From Streptomyces smaragdinus (GTDB lineage Bacteria > Actinomycetota > Actinomycetes > Streptomycetales > Streptomycetaceae), in assembly GCF_009604385.1 (NCBI RefSeq), contig NZ_WEGJ01000027.1, forward strand, positions 26,537-90,536: a stretch of 64,000 nucleotides of DNA, written 5' to 3'. Positions 16,746-23,749 of the stretch are shown piece after piece. Both the position numbers and the translations under genes were made by a program. The stretch's first letter is position 1; each line of letters begins with the position of its first letter. The notes under the pieces are model-generated. The model was not told the origin of the DNA and ran no database searches. It saw nothing but the letters and a program-made list of their open reading frames with translations.

Positions 16746-16768
16746 GCGTGGTGGTCGATCGTGTGCGT

Positions 16769-16816
16769 GCCCCGGGCCGGATTCGATCCGGCGCCCTCAC
16801 GGCGGGTTGCCGGGGC
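16769..16816 (-). ncRNA. tRNA-like minihelix element 1
   Basis: Read on the minus strand: P1 GCCCCGG/CCGGGGC (7 bp); a 17-nt linker containing GCC-GTGAG-GGC; arm GCCGG-ATCGAAT-CCGGC directly 5' of the P1 3' strand, as a T-arm lies in a tRNA. The loop matches the T-loop consensus except its first base. It starts 17 nt after the stop of the 123-aa gene at 16834 and is preceded by CACCACA, shared with elements 2 and 3. Confidence 0.65.
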
Positions 16817-16833
16817 TGTGGTGCGAGGGGAGG

Positions 16834-17205
16834 TCAGGCCCAGGAGGGGTGTTCGCACGAGACCTGGGCGAGTCGGTCGTAGAGCTCCTCGATGTCGACG
16901 TGGTCGCGGAGTTCGGCGGGGGACTGTTCGGCCCAGTCTGCGAGGCCGGCGATCCGGTGCGCGCCGCGTACGGCGTCGTCCTCGAACATCGCGGCGGCAA
17001 CGCCGTACCCGGAGTGGTGGCCGATGCGCCAGCGGTAGGGGCTGTTCGGGCTCATGTCGTCGGGGAGTTCGTAGACGAACAGGCCGGGCACCGGACTGGT
17101 CGCCGTGACGGTCCGGGTCCGGTCCCCGTTCTCGGTCCGCCAGACGATGGTCAGGGGCTCAGGGGCGGCAGGAGGCGCGGCGTTCGTGGTGGTGTTCTCG
17201 GGCAT
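16834..17205 (-). CDS. Hypothetical AICE protein
   Basis: 123 aa. The N-terminal half is beta-rich (LTIVWRTENGDRTRTVTAT, GLFVYELPDD) and the C-terminal half helical and acidic (AELRDHVDIEELYDRLAQV). No known motif. First gene after the RRQRL protein gene; followed by structured element 1 and tra. Confidence 0.65.
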   Translation of the reverse strand: MPENTTTNAAPPAAPEPLTIVWRTENGDRTRTVTATSPVPGLFVYELPDDMSPNSPYRWRIGHHSGYGVAAAMFEDDAVRGAHRIAGLADWAEQSPAELRDHVDIEELYDRLAQVSCEHPSWA

Positions 17206-17243
17206 GTCTCACCTCAGAGAGTTGGGTATCGGGTGGTGCGGGG

Positions 17244-17612
17244 TCAGGAGGGGTAGGCGCAGGGGATGCACATGCCGAGGCAGCGCGGGATGCAGTACCC
17301 GGCGTCCTTCCGGCATTCGGGGCAGGTGCGGCGGGCGAGCATCGCCAGCGCGAGAGCTCCCCACTTGCGGGAGGTCATCGGCCGCACCGGCAGCGCCAGG
17401 TCGACGCGGTACAGGTAGGCGACCTTCACGCCGCCCTGGCGCCGGTTCTGGCGCATGACCTGAGCCGCTATCGGCTGCCCGCCGGGGCGCAGCCCCTCGG
17501 CGCGGAGCTGGCGACGTGTGGCCAGACCGGGCGGGCCGAACTTCCACGGGTAGGTGGGCACGCCGTAGTGCCCGCCGGTCGGGTCGTAGCACTTGCCGAA
17601 CGCCGCCGACAT
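17244..17612 (-). CDS. RRQRL-type zinc-binding protein
   Basis: 122 aa from ATG 17612 (overlaps the methyltransferase stop). It has the family signature TRRQLRAEGLRPGGQ and ends in a cysteine cluster, CPECRKDAGYC then CLGMCIPC, consistent with zinc binding. Proteins of this family occur in Streptomyces mobile elements beside DUF2637 and FtsK genes. Function unknown. Confidence 0.75.
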   Translation of the reverse strand: MSAAFGKCYDPTGGHYGVPTYPWKFGPPGLATRRQLRAEGLRPGGQPIAAQVMRQNRRQGGVKVAYLYRVDLALPVRPMTSRKWGALALAMLARRTCPECRKDAGYCIPRCLGMCIPCAYPS

Positions 17613-19120
17613 CACCCCTCACCCCGCGTTCGGGGTGCGCGGTTGTCGAGGGCGTCCATGACCCGTCCTCCGAGCCACTGGGCGACGTTCACGGACACGG
17701 CGTTTCCGGCCTGCATGGTCTGCTCGCCCTTGTTGCCTCGGACGACATAGTCGGCGGGGAAGCGCTGTGCCATGAGCTGTTCGCGCGGCTGGATCATCCG
17801 GTACCGGCATTCCTCCAGCACCGGGGCGGGTCCGGCGAGCGCGGCAGAGTCGACGGTGGACAGGGCGTGCAGGGGCTGCCCGGTCGTCTTGGTGGCCGCG
17901 TTGCGGTAGGGCACGACCAGCCAGTGGTGCCGCCCCGAGGCGGTCACCGTGTCGACCGGCGCGGCGACCGGGGCAGGCTGGGCGTTGCGGCGCAGCGTCA
18001 CCACGAACGCGTCGTCCGCTACCGAGGGCGGGGTGACCAGGGCCTCGAACCCCTTGGGGTTCGCCAGCCTTGTGCGCATGGGTTCGCCCGTGCTGGTGGC
18101 GGTGGTGTTCCACGTCCCGCCCGACGGAACGAGCAGCGCATCCCCGATTTTCGCGGTGCGGGCGGCGAGCGGGGCGGCGTCGGCGGGCACGGGGCGTCCG
18201 TCGTGGCCGGAGTGGTTGACGGTCAGCACCATGCGCCGCTCGCCCAGCATCGCCAGCCCGGTACGGATCCGGTGCAGCGTGTTCGCGGCCAGCGGCGGCA
18301 GTTTGTGCTGCGGGCGGTCCGCGATGCGTACCCCGAGGTCCGACCAGTCGATGATGTCGGCCGCCGGCCGCACGTACGGCTCCACCACCTGGTGGCGGCA
18401 GGAGGCCCCGTTGGGGCATCGGTACACGTACTGCTGGCGGTACTTACCCAGGCGGCGCGCGTCCGGGCGTTTCCACGACTGCACTGCGGCCACGTCCTGC
18501 CCGCATCCCTCGCACCAGGCGAGGGGGCGCGGCTCGACGTCGGGCAGCGGGATTCCCTCGCGGGTCAGGACGACGTAGATGCGGTCCCGCCACTGCGGTG
18601 CGGGCAGGTTGCCCGTCCCGCCGACGTGCGCGGAGGACACCGACACGAACTGGGGGCGATAGCCCAAGGTCCGCATGCCCGACAGCCACACGTCGAACAG
18701 CACCCAGTCCGCCGCCTCCGCCACGTTCTCGATCAGCACCACCGGATACCGGTGCACCTCGGTCGCCCGGATCACGTCCCAGAACGTGGCCCTGGTCCGC
18801 TCGAAACCGCCCGAGGCCACGGGCCCTTCCTCCAGCAGGGACATCTGCCCGGCGGACACCTTCGTGCGCTTACGCCCCCCGGCCGGGGACAACTCCGTGC
18901 AGATCGGCGACGCCCACAGCACATCCGTGGCGGGCAGACGCCGCATGTCGTAGTGGTCGATGTCCGCACACAGATGATCCGCGTCCGGGTGGTTCGCCGC
19001 GTGGGTCTCGATCGCCCTCGCCCAGTGATTCGCGGCAAGCCGTAAATCCATCCCCGCAGCAACGAGACCGGTGGACGAACCACCGGCCCCGCAGAACAGA
19101 TCCGTAAACGTCACACTCAT
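17612..19120 (-). CDS. DNA (cytosine-5) methyltransferase
   Basis: 502 aa. Motif I FCGAGGSSTG, motif VI ENV (LIENVAEA), motif VIII QWRDRIYVV, motif IX/X QRFPADY and GNAVSV are present. Motif IV reads SPICTELS: the catalytic Cys is there, but the nearly invariant Pro before it is Ile. A Cys-rich insertion (CEGCGQD, CPNGASC) interrupts the target-recognition region and may bind zinc. No restriction endonuclease lies nearby, so it is probably a solitary methyltransferase protecting the element on entry. Coupled by ATGA overlaps to both neighbours. Confidence 0.88.
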   Translation of the reverse strand: MSVTFTDLFCGAGGSSTGLVAAGMDLRLAANHWARAIETHAANHPDADHLCADIDHYDMRRLPATDVLWASPICTELSPAGGRKRTKVSAGQMSLLEEGPVASGGFERTRATFWDVIRATEVHRYPVVLIENVAEAADWVLFDVWLSGMRTLGYRPQFVSVSSAHVGGTGNLPAPQWRDRIYVVLTREGIPLPDVEPRPLAWCEGCGQDVAAVQSWKRPDARRLGKYRQQYVYRCPNGASCRHQVVEPYVRPAADIIDWSDLGVRIADRPQHKLPPLAANTLHRIRTGLAMLGERRMVLTVNHSGHDGRPVPADAAPLAARTAKIGDALLVPSGGTWNTTATSTGEPMRTRLANPKGFEALVTPPSVADDAFVVTLRRNAQPAPVAAPVDTVTASGRHHWLVVPYRNAATKTTGQPLHALSTVDSAALAGPAPVLEECRYRMIQPREQLMAQRFPADYVVRGNKGEQTMQAGNAVSVNVAQWLGGRVMDALDNRAPRTRGEG

Positions 19121-20124
19121 GCCGCCGACTCCTGTCCGTCCTCGGTGTCGTCGGTGTTGACCGGGTGCAGCCGTCGGCCGTCGGCCCGTTCCGCGAGCAG
19201 CGCGTCGCGCACCGCGCGGGCAGGGACGGCACCGCAGTGCAGCTCCTTGCGCAGCGCCTCGGCGTTGATCTGCCCGTCGTCCCAGTCCTCGGTGGCCTCA
19301 CGTGCCTGCTCGAGCAGTTCGGCCGGGGTCCGCTGCGAGGCGGCGGTCTTGCCCTTGCCGCGCGCGGCGCGCTTACGCGGCGCCTTGGGAACCTCCCGGT
19401 CCTGCTCCTGGTCGTGTGGGAGCGGGACGGTCGTGTCGTCGTCAGCGGGGTCGGCGGGGGTGAACTCCCCGAACTTCAGCAGGACGCGTTCACGACGCGG
19501 GGTGCGCCGGCGCCACTGGCGGCCGTACTGCTCACGCAGCTGGGCGCGGGCCAGCAGACGCTGTTTCTCCAGCTCCAGGGCCTCCCGGTAGGAGGTGACC
19601 TCCCACAGCGTCATCCGCCGCCACAGCGCGAACGTCGACGGGAACGCCAGCAGCCAGCGGGAGGCGCGGACCTTCTCCATCCGCCGTCCCGTGACGGCGC
19701 CGATCCGGGTGGCGTAGATGTGGGCGCCGACCTCGGAGAACACCACCCACAGCAGCGGCATGATGCCGTGCGCGAGCTTCGCCGCCAGCGAGTGACCGGC
19801 CGCGACGTTCAGCGAACACGTCACCAGCGTGAGCACCCACGGAACGAACCGCACCCAGCCCAGCGCCATGTCCATCCGGATCAGCAGCAGATTGGCCACC
19901 GTGAACACCGGGATCGCGATGTCGATGCCGACCGGCAGCATCCACGGCTGCGCGAACCCCCACCGAAGAGCGGCCTCCGAGACGGCGTCGAACGAGGACA
20001 CCAGCCCCAGCGCACCCACCCCCGCGGCGGACAGCGCACCCACACCGGCCAGCCCCTGCTCAGGGCGCGACAGGCGCGGCACCGACCCCGGTACGGCGGG
20101 CGTCGGCGGTGTCTCGGTGCTCAT
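19117..20124 (-). CDS. DUF2637 membrane protein (SpdB-like)
   Basis: 335 aa. Four hydrophobic segments in the first 150 residues (GVGALSAAGVGALGLVSSF, LPVGIDIAIPVFTVANLLLI, FVPWVLTLVTCSLNVAA, IMPLLWVVFSEVGAHIY), with the PVGIDIAIP motif of DUF2637. A basic/acidic cytoplasmic tail ends in a helical segment with LRKELHCGAVPARAVRDAL. Such proteins accompany tra genes and are thought to assist intramycelial spread. ATGA overlaps at both ends. Confidence 0.82.
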   Translation of the reverse strand: MSTETPPTPAVPGSVPRLSRPEQGLAGVGALSAAGVGALGLVSSFDAVSEAALRWGFAQPWMLPVGIDIAIPVFTVANLLLIRMDMALGWVRFVPWVLTLVTCSLNVAAGHSLAAKLAHGIMPLLWVVFSEVGAHIYATRIGAVTGRRMEKVRASRWLLAFPSTFALWRRMTLWEVTSYREALELEKQRLLARAQLREQYGRQWRRRTPRRERVLLKFGEFTPADPADDDTTVPLPHDQEQDREVPKAPRKRAARGKGKTAASQRTPAELLEQAREATEDWDDGQINAEALRKELHCGAVPARAVRDALLAERADGRRLHPVNTDDTEDGQESAA

Positions 20125-20417
20125 GCCGCCACCCCCGCCCGGGTGCCACGGCGGCGGCGTGCTGCCGGACGAACCAGCGGGACAATGTTGAACAGCTCCG
20201 GCGCGCTCGCCTCGATGGCCTCGGCGGCCAGACGGACCAGCTCGTCCGTCATCCCCGGGTCATCGGCGAGGATGTCCCGCGCCGCATCCAGGCGGGCGGC
20301 GCGCTCTTCGGCGCTCTCGCCCTCCACGCCCAGCCACAACTCCGGCGGGGTGCCCAGCGCCAGCTCGGCGAAGTCGGTGGGCGTATCAGCCCGGCGACCG
20401 GCAACAATGGTCTTCAT
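20121..20417 (-). CDS. Hypothetical small AICE protein
   Basis: 98 aa from ATG 20417, with GGAGAA 7 nt upstream. Acidic helical middle (SAEERAARLDAARDIL, ELVRLAAEAIEAS) and a basic tail (RPAARRRRG). First gene of the tight run to the RRQRL gene. No family recognised. Confidence 0.7.
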   Translation of the reverse strand: MKTIVAGRRADTPTDFAELALGTPPELWLGVEGESAEERAARLDAARDILADDPGMTDELVRLAAEAIEASAPELFNIVPLVRPAARRRRGTRAGVAA

Positions 20418-20455
20418 GGGTCGGTTCTCCCTAGTCAGGTGGCAACGGCCCAACA

Positions 20456-20485
20456 GCACCCCCGGAGTTGGCCCTCCGGGGGTGC
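20456..20485 (-). terminator. Perfect 11-bp hairpin
   Basis: GCACCCCCGGA/TCCGGGGGTGC with an 8-nt loop, between element 2 and the start at 20417. A terminator or attenuator in the leader of the 98-aa gene. Confidence 0.6.
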
Positions 20486-20534
20486 ACGCCGTTGAAGGTG
20501 GAACCCCCACCGCGAACGCGGCGGGGGGTGGAGT

Positions 20535-20582
20535 GCCCCGGGCCCGGGTCGATCGGGCGCCCTCGCGGCTGGTTGCCGGGGC
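20535..20582 (-). ncRNA. tRNA-like minihelix element 2
   Basis: Minus strand: P1 GCCCCGG/CCGGGGC; 17-nt linker with GCC-GCGAG-GGC; arm GCCCG-ATCGACC-CGGGC. The arm stem differs from element 1 at both paired positions (C-G to G-C type change), preserving pairing. It begins 7 nt after the TAG of the Nudix gene. Confidence 0.65.
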
Positions 20583-20589
20583 TGTGGTG

Positions 20590-21009
20590 CTACTCGCCGG
20601 GGAGACCCAGGGTCGCGGCGATGATGTCGGCGTGGTCGAACGCCAGCGGCGGCAGGCCCTCGGGCGACCACCAGCGCGCCGTACGGGCGTCGTCACCGGC
20701 CACGGCCGCCGTGTCGGCGGGCACGACCGCCAGGTAAGCGACCGTGACGTACCGGCCGCGCGGGTCACGGCCCGGCTGGTCCCACACGCCGATCTGACGC
20801 AGTTCCTCCGGGACGACGCGCACCCCGGTCTCCTCCTCCAGCTCCCGGGCAGCCGCCGCACGGCTCGTCTCCCCCGGGTCGACATGACCACCGGGCAAAG
20901 CCCAGCGGCCCTCGAACGGGTCCCAGCCCCGCTCGATCAGCAGCAGACGGCCGTCACCGGTGACGGTCACCACGTCGGCGGTGTAGCGGATGCTCTCGGG
21001 CTCGCTCAT
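20590..21009 (-). CDS. Nudix hydrolase
   Basis: 139 aa with a complete Nudix box (GX5EX7REUXEEXGU; GGHVDPGE ... ARELEEETGV) and an ALPGGHVD strand, so it should hydrolyse a nucleoside diphosphate derivative with Mg. pSAM2 encodes Pif, a Nudix-motif protein that blocks redundant transfer between donors; this or the Nudix protein at 26078 could play that part, which is inference. Followed by structured element 2 and preceded by two-hairpin element A. Confidence 0.85.
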   Translation of the reverse strand: MSEPESIRYTADVVTVTGDGRLLLIERGWDPFEGRWALPGGHVDPGETSRAAAARELEEETGVRVVPEELRQIGVWDQPGRDPRGRYVTVAYLAVVPADTAAVAGDDARTARWWSPEGLPPLAFDHADIIAATLGLPGE

Positions 21010-21024
21010 GGGCGTTCTCCCTCC

Positions 21025-21090
21025 GGGCCGGGTCTGTCCCGGCTCTCCGTCCGCCCCGGGGACAGGCCCGGGGCGGACAGGCAGCCGTCA
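21025..21090 (-). ncRNA. Two-hairpin intergenic element A
   Basis: Minus strand: begins at the stop codon with TGACGGCTGCC, then a 12-bp hairpin (GTCCGCCCCGGG/CCCGGGGCGGAC), then GGGACAGACCCGGCCC, which itself folds as CCGGG-ACAGA-CCCGG. Ends 16 nt before the Nudix ATG. Flanking blocks are shared with element B while the inner hairpin differs. Confidence 0.55.
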
Positions 21091-21267
21091 GCGCTCGCCG
21101 CGGGCGATGTCGCGGGCCAGCTCGGTGCGCGCACCCAGCAGGTCACCGGTCGAGTGCCGCTCGCCCTCGGCACGACCTGCGGCCAGGGCCTCCTCCGTGG
21201 TGCCTCCGGCGTTCAGGACCTGACGGATGGCGCCCTCAACACGGTCAGCCGCGTAGCGTCCGGACAT
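21088..21267 (-). CDS. 59-aa hypothetical protein
   Basis: ATG 21267 with AGGAG about 9 nt upstream; encodes MSGRYAADRVEGAI..., ending DIARGER. Helical, with an AGGTTEEALAAGRAEGE segment. No family recognised, but codon use, ribosome site and its place in a regularly spaced operon support it as a real gene. Confidence 0.7.
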   Translation of the reverse strand: MSGRYAADRVEGAIRQVLNAGGTTEEALAAGRAEGERHSTGDLLGARTELARDIARGER

Positions 21268-21284
21268 GGGGTTCTCCTCTCGCG

Positions 21285-21347
21285 GGGCCGGGTCTGTCCC
21301 GACTCCCCTTGCCGCCCACCAGGGGTGGGCGACGCGGGCAGCCGTCA
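21285..21347 (-). ncRNA. Two-hairpin intergenic element B
   Basis: Same layout as A: TGACGGCTGCC at the stop codon, an inner hairpin (CGCCCACC-CCT-GGTGGGCG), then GGGACAGACCCGGCCC. The inner stem is unrelated in sequence to that of A, so pairing rather than sequence is kept. Ends 18 nt before the next ATG. Confidence 0.55.
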
Positions 21348-21680
21348 GAACCGCAGACCGAAGCGGCGGGCGGCGCCCTCGGCCCGGTTCAGGGCCTTCT
21401 GCGCGTCCTTGCGGTCCCGTTGGGCCTGGCGGCGGTCGCCGTTCGACGCGGCCCGCTCCGTGGCCTTCGCCGACGCGAGGGACGCGCGGGCGTCTTGGAC
21501 CTGGCGGGCGTGAGCGTTCGCCTCGTCGTCCCAGCGCTGCTCGGCACGGGCGTCGATCCGGTCGATCTGCCGGTCCACCCCGGACGTGTCGGCGCCGGCC
21601 ACGGCCCGCCGGGCACCACGCAGGAGCAGGCTGGCGCGGCGCGTTCGCTCGCCGCCGGTGTACACGCGGTCATCGGACAT
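21345..21680 (-). CDS. Hypothetical coiled-coil protein
   Basis: 111 aa, almost wholly helical and charged (DRQIDRIDARAEQRWDDE, RQVQDARASLASAKATERA, RDRKDAQKALNRAEGAA). Heptad-like spacing suggests a coiled coil. Basic C-terminus RRFGLRF. Function unknown; sits between elements B and 3. Confidence 0.7.
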   Translation of the reverse strand: MSDDRVYTGGERTRRASLLLRGARRAVAGADTSGVDRQIDRIDARAEQRWDDEANAHARQVQDARASLASAKATERAASNGDRRQAQRDRKDAQKALNRAEGAARRFGLRF

Positions 21681-21719
21681 GACGGTCTCCCCTTTGATCA
21701 GGTCAGTGGGTCGGTGCGT

Positions 21720-21767
21720 GCCCCGGGCCCGATCCGATCGGGCGTCCTCGCGGCTGGTCGCCGGGGC
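21720..21767 (-). ncRNA. tRNA-like minihelix element 3
   Basis: Minus strand: P1 GCCCCGG/CCGGGGC; 17-nt linker; arm GCCCG-ATCGGAT-CGGGC. Begins 15 nt after the stop of the gene at 21783, with CACCACA just before P1, and ends 40 nt before the next start. Confidence 0.65.
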
Positions 21768-21782
21768 TGTGGTGCGAGAGGT

Positions 21783-22553
21783 TCAGCGGCGGACGCGGCC
21801 GGAGACGCTGTCGGCGGACACGCTCAGGTGGCTGGTGCCGGTCAGGCGGATGCTGCCCGAGACGCTGTGTGCGCTGACGTGGCCGGAGGCGGCGCTGGTG
21901 GCCTGCATCCCGACGGACCCCGAGGTGGTGTTCAGGGTGGCGCTGCTGCCGTCGTACAGGCCCACGTCGATGCTTCCGGAGACCGAGTGGGCGGAGATCT
22001 GGCCGGTGATCCGGCCGACGCCGATGTGGCCGGAGGTGGTGTCGGCGGTGAGCCGGCGCACCCCGTCGGCATCCAGGGCGCCGGAGACGGAGCGGAACTC
22101 CATCTGGTCGACGTAGCCGAACACCTCGGCGTCCGTGGACGTTCCGGTGACCCCTAAGGACGATCCGGTGGGCAGGGACACGATGGCCTCGATCGGGCTG
22201 ACGGCCTGCATGGTGCCCGTGCCGCCGGAGACGACCCGGCCGTTGACGATGGTCACGCCGGTCACCGAGCCGCGGACCACGCCGATGTTCTGCACGAAGT
22301 GGTTGCCGCGCCGGCTCTGCATCATCACGTTGCCGGGCATCTCCGGCACCTCGATGCCCAGGGCCTGCCCGTTCTGCTCGCTGCGGGCCCGGTTGACCGC
22401 GTCGGCCGCAGGCCCCGTCTTGTCAGTGGTGCGCAGCACCACGCGGGCGCTGGTCAGGCCCTCGACGACCTGGACCCGGACGCTGCCCTCCGGCAGCGAC
22501 AGGCCCAGCACGATCGGGCCGGAAGCGTTGGAATCAAAGACGCGCTCGGTCAT
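21783..22553 (-). CDS. DUF4097-like beta-solenoid protein
   Basis: 256 aa from ATG 22553 (GGGAG upstream). From residue 100 on, it is a series of short beta-strand repeats of the type SVSGS-ID-V and TTSGHIGVG (VSGALDAD, DTTSGHIG, HSVSGSIDVG, NTTSGSVGM, HSVSGSIRL, DSVSGRV), the pattern of DUF4097 beta-helices. The N-terminal part contains GLSLPEGSVRVQVVEG. No signal peptide, so cytoplasmic. Unusual cargo for an AICE. Confidence 0.75.
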   Translation of the reverse strand: MTERVFDSNASGPIVLGLSLPEGSVRVQVVEGLTSARVVLRTTDKTGPAADAVNRARSEQNGQALGIEVPEMPGNVMMQSRRGNHFVQNIGVVRGSVTGVTIVNGRVVSGGTGTMQAVSPIEAIVSLPTGSSLGVTGTSTDAEVFGYVDQMEFRSVSGALDADGVRRLTADTTSGHIGVGRITGQISAHSVSGSIDVGLYDGSSATLNTTSGSVGMQATSAASGHVSAHSVSGSIRLTGTSHLSVSADSVSGRVRR

Positions 22554-22598
22554 GGTCGAACTCCCGGAAGACGAAGAGGCAGGTCGGTGAGGGTGCGT

Positions 22599-22646
22599 GC
22601 CCCGGGCCCGATCCGATCGGGCGCCCTCGCGGCGGGATGCCGGGGC
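22599..22646 (-). ncRNA. tRNA-like minihelix element 4
   Basis: Minus strand: P1 GCCCCGG/CCGGGGC; 17-nt linker with GCC-GCGAG-GGC; arm GCCCG-ATCGGAT-CGGGC. Ends 46 nt before the DUF4097-like start. Confidence 0.65.
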
Positions 22647-22682
22647 TGCCGCCACCAGGCGGGCGGCGGTGTGGGCGGGGCG

Positions 22683-22910
22683 TTAGCTGCGGCGGCCGAA
22701 CGTGCGGGAAACGCCGCCGGTGTTGCCGCCCTTGATGACGGTCACCCCGTCGCCGGAGTACGTGTTGCCGGCGGCGCTCTGGTCGTCGTGGACGGATTCG
22801 CCGATGTAGATGTCGCCGTGCAGGGCGACCGTGCCCGAGCTGCCGGTGATGACCGTTTCGGCGATGTCGCCGGTGTAGTCGCCGGTGATGATGATGTTCT
22901 TGCGGGCCAT
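22683..22910 (-). CDS. Small beta-repeat protein
   Basis: 75 aa from ATG 22910. Reads as alternating short strands and Gly turns (NIIITGDYTGDIAETVITGSS split by G, TVALHGDIYIGESV, GDGVTVIKGGNTGG), so probably a small beta-solenoid related in style to the DUF4097-like neighbour. Function unknown. Confidence 0.7.
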   Translation of the reverse strand: MARKNIIITGDYTGDIAETVITGSSGTVALHGDIYIGESVHDDQSAAGNTYSGDGVTVIKGGNTGGVSRTFGRRS

Positions 22911-22953
22911 TGCCTGCTCCTTCGAACAAAACCCGGCCGGTGGTGGCCGGAGT

Positions 22954-23014
22954 GCCCCGGGCCGGATTCGATCCGGCGTCGTCACGGCACCCGCGCTTGC
23001 GGCGGGTCCGGGGC
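22954..23014 (-). ncRNA. tRNA-like minihelix element 5 (long linker)
   Basis: Minus strand: P1 GCCCCGG/CCGGGGC; arm GCCGG-ATCGAAT-CCGGC identical to element 1. The linker is 30 nt and holds an extra hairpin (ACCCGC/GCGGGT). Ends 44 nt before the next start. Confidence 0.65.
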
Positions 23015-23042
23015 CGACTGAGCTGCGGGAGTGTGGCTGACG

Positions 23043-23222
23043 TCAGTTCCGGCCCTGCTTCCAGCCCCGGCTGGTGGCCTCTTCGATCATTCCGTTGAGG
23101 TCCTCGTGGAAGGCGGCTTCGCGCTCGTGGTTGCCTTCCTCGCGGGCGGTCCTGGCGCAGTGGACGGCCAGGTCCATGCTCTGTGCGAGGTCGCTGTCGG
23201 AAGCCTTGTTGAACCACGCCAT
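23043..23222 (-). CDS. 59-aa hypothetical protein
   Basis: ATG 23222 to TGA 23043-23045 encodes MAWFNKASDSDLAQSMDLAV..., a charged helical protein ending SRGWKQGRN. It starts with an M-[AS]-WF motif also seen in the 68-aa protein at 24327 (MSWFSGS), which suggests a shared small-protein family. GGAGAC lies about 9 nt upstream. Confidence 0.7.
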   Translation of the reverse strand: MAWFNKASDSDLAQSMDLAVHCARTAREEGNHEREAAFHEDLNGMIEEATSRGWKQGRN

Positions 23223-23264
23223 GGTGCGTCTCCTTGTCGGTGAGATGCCGCGGGGTGCGGACGT

Positions 23265-23313
23265 GCCCCGGCCTGCGGTTGAGGCGCAGGCCCTGAATCG
23301 GCCGGGCCGGGAC
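23265..23313 (-). ncRNA. tRNA-like minihelix element 6 (divergent)
   Basis: Minus strand: P1 GTCCCGG/CCGGGGC (one G-U pair); 16-nt linker; arm CCTGCG-CCTCAAC-CGCAGG. Sequence of the arm is unrelated to the others, but stem and 7-nt loop sizes are kept. Ends 43 nt before the next start. Confidence 0.5.
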
Positions 23314-23333
23314 TGGGGGTGGGGGTGGACGGG

Positions 23334-23714
23334 TCAGCGCTGCACGACGTCCTTGTCGATGTCGCGGTGGACGACGGTCACCCGGTGGCCTTCGGCACAC
23401 AGCCGCTCGGCGAGCGCCAGCGCGAAGGTGGGTGCCCGGTGCCGGCCGCCCGCGCATCCGTCGGCGACGGTCACCGTCCCCGCGCTGGGACCCGACGCGA
23501 ACGCGGCCACGGCCGCGGCGGTCGCGGCCACCAGGTCGGTGATGCCGGGCGTGCCGAGCACCGCCGCGCGGACCGGTTCGTCCCGGGCGGTCATGTAGCG
23601 CAGTTCCGGCTTGACGTGCGGGTCCCGGAAGTGCTGGCGCAGGTCGATCGTGAGGTGAGCCACGGGCGGGGCGTCGTGCAGGTAGCCGAACGAAACGATC
23701 TCAACAGCAGCCAT
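23334..23714 (-). CDS. RapZ C-terminal-domain protein
   Basis: 126 aa from ATG 23714 (TTGGAG upstream). It covers only the C-terminal domain of RapZ-type proteins: FGYLHDAPPVAHLTIDLR, then HFRDPHVKPELR and the DGCAGGRHRAPT phosphate-site-like loop; the N-terminal P-loop ATPase domain is absent. In enteric bacteria this domain binds small RNAs GlmY/GlmZ and hands GlmZ to RNase E. It lies in an operon whose every gap holds a structured RNA element, so an RNA-binding role is plausible but untested. Confidence 0.82.
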   Translation of the reverse strand: MAAVEIVSFGYLHDAPPVAHLTIDLRQHFRDPHVKPELRYMTARDEPVRAAVLGTPGITDLVAATAAAVAAFASGPSAGTVTVADGCAGGRHRAPTFALALAERLCAEGHRVTVVHRDIDKDVVQR

Positions 23715-23749
23715 CAGGCACTCCAAGGTGGTGTAGGAGGTTGTCCGGT

